From Halopseudomonas yangmingensis (lineage in GTDB: Bacteria; Pseudomonadota; Gammaproteobacteria; Pseudomonadales; Pseudomonadaceae): a stretch of DNA of 64,000 bases. The notes beneath the pieces are model-generated. The model made no database searches, was not told the origin of the DNA, and was given only the letters and a program-made list of their open reading frames with translations. The position numbers and the translations under genes are program-made. How positions within the stretch are numbered: the stretch's first letter is position 1; every line of letters starts with the position of its first letter. The DNA lies in assembly GCF_900114825.1 (NCBI RefSeq), contig NZ_FOUI01000002.1:1-64000 (forward strand), read 5' to 3'. Shown piece by piece: positions 59,649 to 64,000 of the stretch.

Positions 59649-60947
59649 ATGAAAGAGTCCCACAGCGAATCAACTGCCTGTCTGACCTCAGCCGAGAGCC
59701 AAAGCGGCGAGAATGCCGGCTGGTACGCCGCCCTGTGCCGGCGGCTGGTGCTGCGTCAGCTGCAGGCGCTGCAAATGGGCACCCTGACCCTGCACGAAAA
59801 CGGCGAAACCCTGCTGTTCGGCCAGCCGGACACAGATGGCCTGCATGCCGAACTGCGGGTGCACGACGCCGCCGTCTGGCCACTGGTTGCCACCCAAGGC
59901 AGCGTCGGTTCCGGCGAGGCGTATTTTCTCGGCTACTGGAGCAGCCCGGACCCGACCGCGGTGACCCGGCTGTTCGTGCGCAACCTGGATGTGCTGGACC
60001 AGATGGAAGGCGGCCTGGCACGCCTCGGCCGGCTGCCGCTGCAGTGGCTGCACCGCCTCAACCGCAATACCCTGCAAGGCTCGAAGCGCAATATTCGCGC
60101 CCACTATGACCTGGGCAACGATCTGTTCGAGAACTTCCTCGACCCGACCATGATGTACTCGGCCGCCCTGTTCCAGAGCGCCGACGACAGCCTGGAGCAG
60201 GCCCAGCTGAACAAGCTGGAACGCATTTGCCAGCGCCTGGAACTGACGCCAGAGGATCATCTGCTGGAAATCGGCACCGGCTGGGGCAGCATGGCCATTT
60301 ATGCCGCCCAGCACTACGGCTGCCGGGTCACCACCACCACCCTCAGCCATGAGCAGTACCGGCTGGCCGACCAGCGCATTCGCGAGCTGGGCCTGCAGGA
60401 CCGCATCACTCTGCTGCTCAAGGACTACCGTGAACTGGAAGGCCGCTATGACAAGCTGGTGTCCATCGAGATGGTCGAAGCGGTTGGTCATGAATACTTC
60501 CGCACCTATTTCGAGACCTGTTCACGCCTGCTGCGCCCGCACGGCCTGATGCTGCTGCAGGCGATCACCATGCGTGACCAGCGTTACCAGCAGGCGCGCA
60601 AGAGTGTCGACTTTATCCAGCGCTACATCTTCCCCGGTGGCTCGCTGCCCTCGGTCAGCCTGATTGGCGAGCTGACCCGCCGGCATACCGACCTGGCGGT
60701 GCTGCAGGTCGACGATATCGGCCTGCACTACGCCCGCACGCTGCGCCTGTGGCACGAGAACCTGAAGACCGCGCGCAGCCACCTGCAGCAACTCGGCTAT
60801 GATGAGACCTTTTTCCGGCTCTGGGAGTTTTACCTGTGCTATTGCGAGGGTGGTTTCATCGAGCGATCAATCAGTACCGTGCAGATGCTGCTGAGCAAGC
60901 CGCAGGCACGTCCGCAACTGGGTCTGCCGCCGCAAACCGGAGGCTGA
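59649..60947 (+). CDS. cyclopropane-fatty-acid-synthase-type methyltransferase
   Basis: This 432-residue SAM enzyme acts on unsaturated phospholipid acyl chains. The region before SAM binding has RNIRAHYDLGNDLFENFLDP with MMYSAALFQSADDSLEQAQ. The SAM motif is LLEIGTGWGSMAIYAAQHYG, and VSIEMVEAVGHEYFRTYFET and IQRYIFPGGSLPS are Cfa signatures. In light-induced clusters the enzyme of this type (UfaM-like) can form methylated, not cyclopropane, chains; either product is possible. AAGGAG lies upstream of the ATG. It is not the general stress Cfa by context. Confidence 0.9.
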   Translation: MKESHSESTACLTSAESQSGENAGWYAALCRRLVLRQLQALQMGTLTLHENGETLLFGQPDTDGLHAELRVHDAAVWPLVATQGSVGSGEAYFLGYWSSPDPTAVTRLFVRNLDVLDQMEGGLARLGRLPLQWLHRLNRNTLQGSKRNIRAHYDLGNDLFENFLDPTMMYSAALFQSADDSLEQAQLNKLERICQRLELTPEDHLLEIGTGWGSMAIYAAQHYGCRVTTTTLSHEQYRLADQRIRELGLQDRITLLLKDYRELEGRYDKLVSIEMVEAVGHEYFRTYFETCSRLLRPHGLMLLQAITMRDQRYQQARKSVDFIQRYIFPGGSLPSVSLIGELTRRHTDLAVLQVDDIGLHYARTLRLWHENLKTARSHLQQLGYDETFFRLWEFYLCYCEGGFIERSISTVQMLLSKPQARPQLGLPPQTGG

Positions 60948-60948
60948 C

Positions 60949-61470
60949 ATGCCGCGCCTGCTGGTAAATGCCGTGCTGTTCCAGCTTGGCTGGCTGGCCT
61001 GTGTACTGGGTGGCAACGGCCTGTGGCTGCTGGTGCCGGTGGCTGCCTTGCTGGTGCATTTTTTCTGGACCAGCAGCTGGGCCGAGGATGGCAAGCTGGT
61101 GGTCAGTGTGTTCCTCGCCGGCTCGGCGCTGGACTCCTTTCTGCTACAGATGGGCGTGTTCAGCTTTCCCGGCGACTCGCCGCTGATCCCGCTGTGGCTG
61201 GCGCTGCTGTGGGCGCTGCTGGGCACCACGCTGAATCACTGCCTGCACTGGAGCGGCCGGCGCTGGTGGCTGGCGGCACTGGTCGGCGGCATCGGTGGCC
61301 CACTGGCCTACTTCGGCGGCGCCAAGCTGGCCGATGTTGGCCTGCCGCTGGGCATGTGGCCCAGCCTGTTGCTGCTCGGACTGATCTGGCTGGCGGTACT
61401 GCCGATCCTTCACGGTTTTGCCCGACTGTATCGCGAACAATACCGCCTTCAGGTGGCCGGCAAGCGTTGA
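60949..61470 (+). CDS. DUF2878 membrane protein
   Basis: This 173-residue protein is nearly all hydrophobic, with five or six membrane helices: LVNAVLFQLGWLACVLGGNG, LWLLVPVAALLVHFF, ALLWALLGTTLNHCLHWS, LAALVGGIGGPLAYFGGAKL and LLLLGLIWLAVLPILHGFAR. DUF2878 proteins close the photolyase/Cfa-type operons of many gammaproteobacteria; function is unknown. GGAGG lies six bases before the ATG, directly after the Cfa-type stop. It is the last gene of the operon; the 56-bp repeats follow. The DUF3833 gene often found in such clusters is absent. Confidence 0.88.
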   Translation: MPRLLVNAVLFQLGWLACVLGGNGLWLLVPVAALLVHFFWTSSWAEDGKLVVSVFLAGSALDSFLLQMGVFSFPGDSPLIPLWLALLWALLGTTLNHCLHWSGRRWWLAALVGGIGGPLAYFGGAKLADVGLPLGMWPSLLLLGLIWLAVLPILHGFARLYREQYRLQVAGKR

Positions 61471-61481
61471 GCAATGCTCTC

Positions 61482-61617
61482 TGGATTCCCGCTTTCGCGG
61501 GAATGACGGAGTACACTGCCGACCCACTGGTGATCGTCATTCCCCCGCGAAGGCGGGAATGACGGAGTACACTGCCGACCCACTGGTGATCGTCATTCCC
61601 GCGAAGGCGGGAATCCA
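61482..61617 (+). repeat. tandem 56-bp repeat with GCGAAGGCGGGAAT hairpins
   Basis: The stretch holds two full units and a partial third: GGAATGACGGAGTACACTGC at 61500 and 61556, each followed by GACCCACTGGTGATCGTCAT and an inverted repeat TTCCC...GGGAA. The flanking ends read GGATTCCCGC...GCGGGAATCC, so the whole block is framed by an inverted repeat. It lies between the convergent DUF2878 and pagL genes. Such ATTCCCGC/GCGGGAAT repeats are widespread intergenic elements in Proteobacteria. Confidence 0.85.
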
Positions 61618-61631
61618 AAAGACCTTTAATC

Positions 61632-62159
61632 TCAGAAATACCGGGTGTACTGCAGCGTGGTGGTTTCAATACCATTGTTCGGCTGTTTCAGTCCGGCGTT
61701 CGAATAGTGATACCAACGCAAGCCCAGTTCATGCTGCCCGGCAAAGCGCACACCCAGGCCGACCCTGTCCTCGAACTGGAATCTGGAGCCCAGGTCGGTG
61801 CGTCTGTCCAGGTTGGTACGATTAAACAGGGCCACACCGATAGCCCCTTCCAGATAGGGCGTCCACCCCCCCTGATCAGCAAACTCCAGCCGGAACACCG
61901 GTGACAGGCCAAGGTTGGTAGCGCTCTTGCCAGCCCAGTGCACTATTCCTGCGTCCCAAAAGCCTTTGAGTTTCACTGCGCCGGCATCCGACTGCCACAG
62001 GGTCTTGCCGAAGTCCCATTGCACGGCCAAACGAAAACTGTTGCTCGACTCACCGGTGCGCCCGGCTTCCAACGTCAAACCATCCGCTGCTTGGGCCGGA
62101 GAGGCACAAACCAGTGCGCCACTCAGCAACAATCCGGAAAACAGGGTGTGCTTCAACAT
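61632..62159 (-). CDS. pagL: lipid A 3-O-deacylase PagL
   Basis: This 175-residue outer-membrane beta-barrel esterase removes the 3-O acyl chain of lipid A. A signal peptide (MLKHTLFSGLLLSGALVCAS, cut after PAQA) precedes alternating barrel strands and a C-terminal aromatic residue (QYTRYF). The catalytic triad is intact: His151 and Ser153 in YHYSNAGLK and Glu165 in NNGIETT, with the 14-residue His-Glu spacing of P. aeruginosa PagL. It lies between the repeat block and murI, a position close to that of pagL in Pseudomonas. Confidence 0.9.
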   Translation of the reverse strand: MLKHTLFSGLLLSGALVCASPAQAADGLTLEAGRTGESSNSFRLAVQWDFGKTLWQSDAGAVKLKGFWDAGIVHWAGKSATNLGLSPVFRLEFADQGGWTPYLEGAIGVALFNRTNLDRRTDLGSRFQFEDRVGLGVRFAGQHELGLRWYHYSNAGLKQPNNGIETTTLQYTRYF

Positions 62160-62202
62160 GCGTGATTCCTTGTGTCACGTTTGATCTATCCCACTGCCGG
62201 TT

Positions 62203-62997
62203 TTATACCGGCAACGGCAGTACCTCGACGGCTTCACCCCAGAGTATCGGCAAGCGAGTATGCATCGCCTGCGGATCACCGCTGCTCCAGAAGCGGACCG
62301 GCGCCGGACGGTTGTCGAGCGGTGCCAGCAACTGCTGTTCCGCCAGCCGCGCCTGTAACTGGCGAGCCACTGCGGTGCCGGTATCAATCAGCACCACCTC
62401 GGCCGGCACCAGCCGCTGCAGCAGCGGTTTGATAAAGGGATAATGGGTGCAGCCGAGAATCAGTGTATCGCAGCCTGCAGATAACAGCGGCTCGACCAGC
62501 CGGCGCAGTAGCGCCTCGGTGGCAGGCGACGCCAGCTCACCGCGCTCGATGCACTCAACCAGCCCGGGACAAGGCTGGGTCAGCACTCGGGTGGTGCCGG
62601 CGAAACGATCCAGCAAGGCGGCGAATTTGGCGCTTTGTAGGGTACCTGTGGTGGCCAGCACGCCAACCACGCCGCTGCGAGTGGCGGCGGTGGCCGGCTT
62701 GACTGCCGGCTCCATACCGATCACCGGCAGATCGTATCGGCTGCGCAGTTCGTTGACCGCCGCCGCAGTAGCGGTATTGCAGGCCACTACCAGCGCCTTG
62801 GCGCCCTGCCCCAGCAGAAAGTCGGCAATCGCCAGGCTGCGGCCGCGAATAAAGTCGGTGGAGCGTTCGCCATAGGGCACATGCCCGCTGTCAGCGACAT
62901 ACAGCAGACTCTCGGCCGGCAACAGGCGGCGGATCTCGCAGAGTACCGAGAGCCCGCCCAGCCCGGAATCAAACACCCCGACCGGCGCCGTGCTCAC
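62203..62997 (-). CDS. murI: glutamate racemase MurI
   Basis: This 264-residue racemase supplies D-glutamate for peptidoglycan. Both catalytic cysteines are present: [16 protein letters not shown] (first half) and [16 protein letters not shown] (second half). [16 protein letters not shown] is the N-terminal signature. The start overlaps the moeB stop by four bases (ATGA), so moeB and murI are co-translated on the - strand. Length is ordinary. Confidence 0.96.
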   Translation of the reverse strand: MSTAPVGVFDSGLGGLSVLCEIRRLLPAESLLYVADSGHVPYGERSTDFIRGRSLAIADFLLGQGAKALVVACNTATAAAVNELRSRYDLPVIGMEPAVKPATAATRSGVVGVLATTGTLQSAKFAALLDRFAGTTRVLTQPCPGLVECIERGELASPATEALLRRLVEPLLSAGCDTLILGCTHYPFIKPLLQRLVPAEVVLIDTGTAVARQLQARLAEQQLLAPLDNRPAPVRFWSSGDPQAMHTRLPILWGEAVEVLPLPV

Positions 62998-63749
62998 GCC
63001 GCCGGCCTCGCGCCGCAGCAGCCACAGGCCGGGTCGCGGCGTACCTTCATCTCGCGAAAGCGCGTGCCCAGTGCATCCACCAGCAGCAGCCGGCCCACCA
63101 GCGGCTCACCAAAACCGGCCAGCAACTTGAGCGCCTCAAGCGCCTGCAAACTGCCGACCAGCCCGACCAGCGGGCCAACCACGCCGGCCTCGCTGCAGCT
63201 CAGTGCGGTTTCCTCGCCGGCCCCGTACAGGCATTGATAGCAGGGACTGTCGGCCCGGCGCAGGTCGAATACGCTGAGCTGGCCTTCCAGACGGATTGCC
63301 GCGCCACTGACCAGCGGCTTGCCGGCAGCAACACAGGCGGCATTCACCGCCTGGCGGGTGGCAAAGCTGTCGCTGCAGTCCAGCACCAGATCCACCTGCG
63401 GCAGCACCCGCGCCAGCGCTTCGGCATCCAGCCGCTGTTCCAGGCAGTGCAGCTTCACCTCCGGGTTGATCGCCTGCAGACGGTCAGCCGCGGAAGCTAC
63501 CTTGGCCCGGCCAATGTCGGCCTGGTGGTGAATGATCTGCCGCTGCAGGTTGCTCAGGTCCACCTGATCATCGTCCGCCAGCCACAGCTCACCAACCCCG
63601 GCCGCTGCCAGATAAAGTCCCACCGGCGCCCCCAGCCCGCCCAGCCCGACAATCAGCACGCGGCTGTCGAGCAGGCGCTGCTGGCCCTCGATATCGATCT
63701 GCGCCAGCAATATCTGCCGGCTGTAGCGCAACAGCTGCTGATCATCCAC
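62994..63749 (-). CDS. moeB: molybdopterin-synthase adenylyltransferase MoeB/ThiF family
   Basis: This 251-residue E1-like enzyme adenylates the C-terminus of a small sulfur carrier (MoaD, or ThiS). The ATP site is [20 protein letters not shown] with [20 protein letters not shown]. The zinc cysteines are in [11 protein letters not shown] and [29 protein letters not shown] is a conserved block. It lies between prmC and murI in an overlapping set, the standard pseudomonad order prmC-moeB-murI. It also resembles HesA/ThiF, so the carrier is not certain. Confidence 0.92.
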   Translation of the reverse strand: MDDQQLLRYSRQILLAQIDIEGQQRLLDSRVLIVGLGGLGAPVGLYLAAAGVGELWLADDDQVDLSNLQRQIIHHQADIGRAKVASAADRLQAINPEVKLHCLEQRLDAEALARVLPQVDLVLDCSDSFATRQAVNAACVAAGKPLVSGAAIRLEGQLSVFDLRRADSPCYQCLYGAGEETALSCSEAGVVGPLVGLVGSLQALEALKLLAGFGEPLVGRLLLVDALGTRFREMKVRRDPACGCCGARPAA

Positions 63750-64000
63750 GCCAGCACCCTCCCGTTACCCGTTGATGGCCACCCAGGTCCTGCCATGACT
63801 GTACCTCGCTAAAGCCTTGGTCGCGCAGCAACTGCTGCACCGCCGACGCCTGCTGCCAGCCATGTTCCAGCAGCAGCCAGCCGCTCGGCAGCAGATGCGC
63901 AGGGGCCTGCGCAACTATCTGGCGAATATCATCCAGCCCGTCGGCACCACTGACCAGCGCACTGTGCGGCTCAAAGCGCAGGTCCCCCTGCTGCAAGTGC
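63742..64000 (-). CDS. prmC: release-factor glutamine methyltransferase PrmC, C-terminal part
   Basis: The frame enters from the right edge and ends at 63742, giving about 86 C-terminal residues. [20 protein letters not shown] and [20 protein letters not shown] are the PrmC/HemK segment after the NPPY motif, which itself lies outside the window. [20 protein letters not shown] and the ending [15 protein letters not shown] are typical. PrmC methylates the GGQ glutamine of release factors. The gene overlaps moeB by eight bases. It is cut by the window edge, not truncated. Confidence 0.92.
   Translation of the reverse strand, partial: HLQQGDLRFEPHSALVSGADGLDDIRQIVAQAPAHLLPSGWLLLEHGWQQASAVQQLLRDQGFSEVQSWQDLGGHQRVTGGCWRG

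Overview
The window is a chromosomal segment of a gammaproteobacterium of the Pseudomonadaceae. The evidence is gene content and gene neighbourhoods shared with Pseudomonas: pilBCD; thiC-nudF-DUF1249; cysD-cysNC; obgE-rpmA-rplU facing ispB; secA next to argJ; hpt/upp/uraA; and hemH-TIGR01777-FAD oxidoreductase-phrB followed by pagL-murI-moeB-prmC. Backbone DNA is GC-rich. A Halopseudomonas-like lineage is possible but cannot be proven from the sequence alone. No rRNA, tRNA or CRISPR array was seen.

Layout. 1-6.9 kb: the end of a surface-polysaccharide (O-antigen type) locus that is visibly AT-richer than the backbone. An IS5-family element has cut what looks like a flippase gene. Two methyltransferases and two glycosyltransferases follow on the + strand, then a glycosyltransferase and a UDP-sugar dehydrogenase on the - strand. 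7-11 kb: pilB, pilC and pilD of the type IV pilus. 11-24.7 kb: housekeeping genes (cpdA, rlmG, riboswitch-controlled thiC, nudF, DUF1249, tadA, cysNC, cysD, a Nif3-like gene, obgE, rpmA, rplU, ispB), interrupted by clusters of a palindromic repeat family. 24.7-27.8 kb: fklB, a purine permease and trmA. 27.9-34.6 kb: an AT-richer minor-pilin operon fimU-pilV-pilW-pilX-pilY1-pilE, followed by a separate fimT. 35.2-46.7 kb: argJ, secA, an M23 peptidase, dciA, a lipoprotein, two small pseudomonad genes, a SulP transporter and a purine/pyrimidine salvage group (hpt, upp, uraA).

46.7-50.6 kb carries a second, GC-rich minor-pilin operon on the - strand (pilV, pilW, pilX, a short PilY1-like gene and a PilE-like gene). 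Its PilY1-like protein lacks the von Willebrand A domain, and its calcium loop has lost its acidic ligands. The window therefore holds two different minor-pilin/PilY1 sets served by one pilBCD, a possible pair of alternative pilus tips.

51-61.5 kb: hemH, a TIGR01777 epimerase and a divergent FAD oxidoreductase, then a tightly overlapping eight-gene operon: DUF523/DUF1722, photolyase, SnoaL-like, SDR, FAD amine oxidase, DUF1365, Cfa-type methyltransferase, DUF2878. This gene set is known from light and singlet-oxygen responses and joins DNA photorepair to membrane fatty-acid methylation. The upstream regions of both the FAD oxidoreductase and the operon carry TRTACA-N12-TGTACA/TGTACG-type sites. 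These resemble the operators of LitR/CarH-type MerR photoregulators, yet no MerR gene lies in the window. A 16-bp palindrome of LacI-operator type is nested in one of these sites. The window ends with pagL, murI, moeB and the C-terminal part of prmC.
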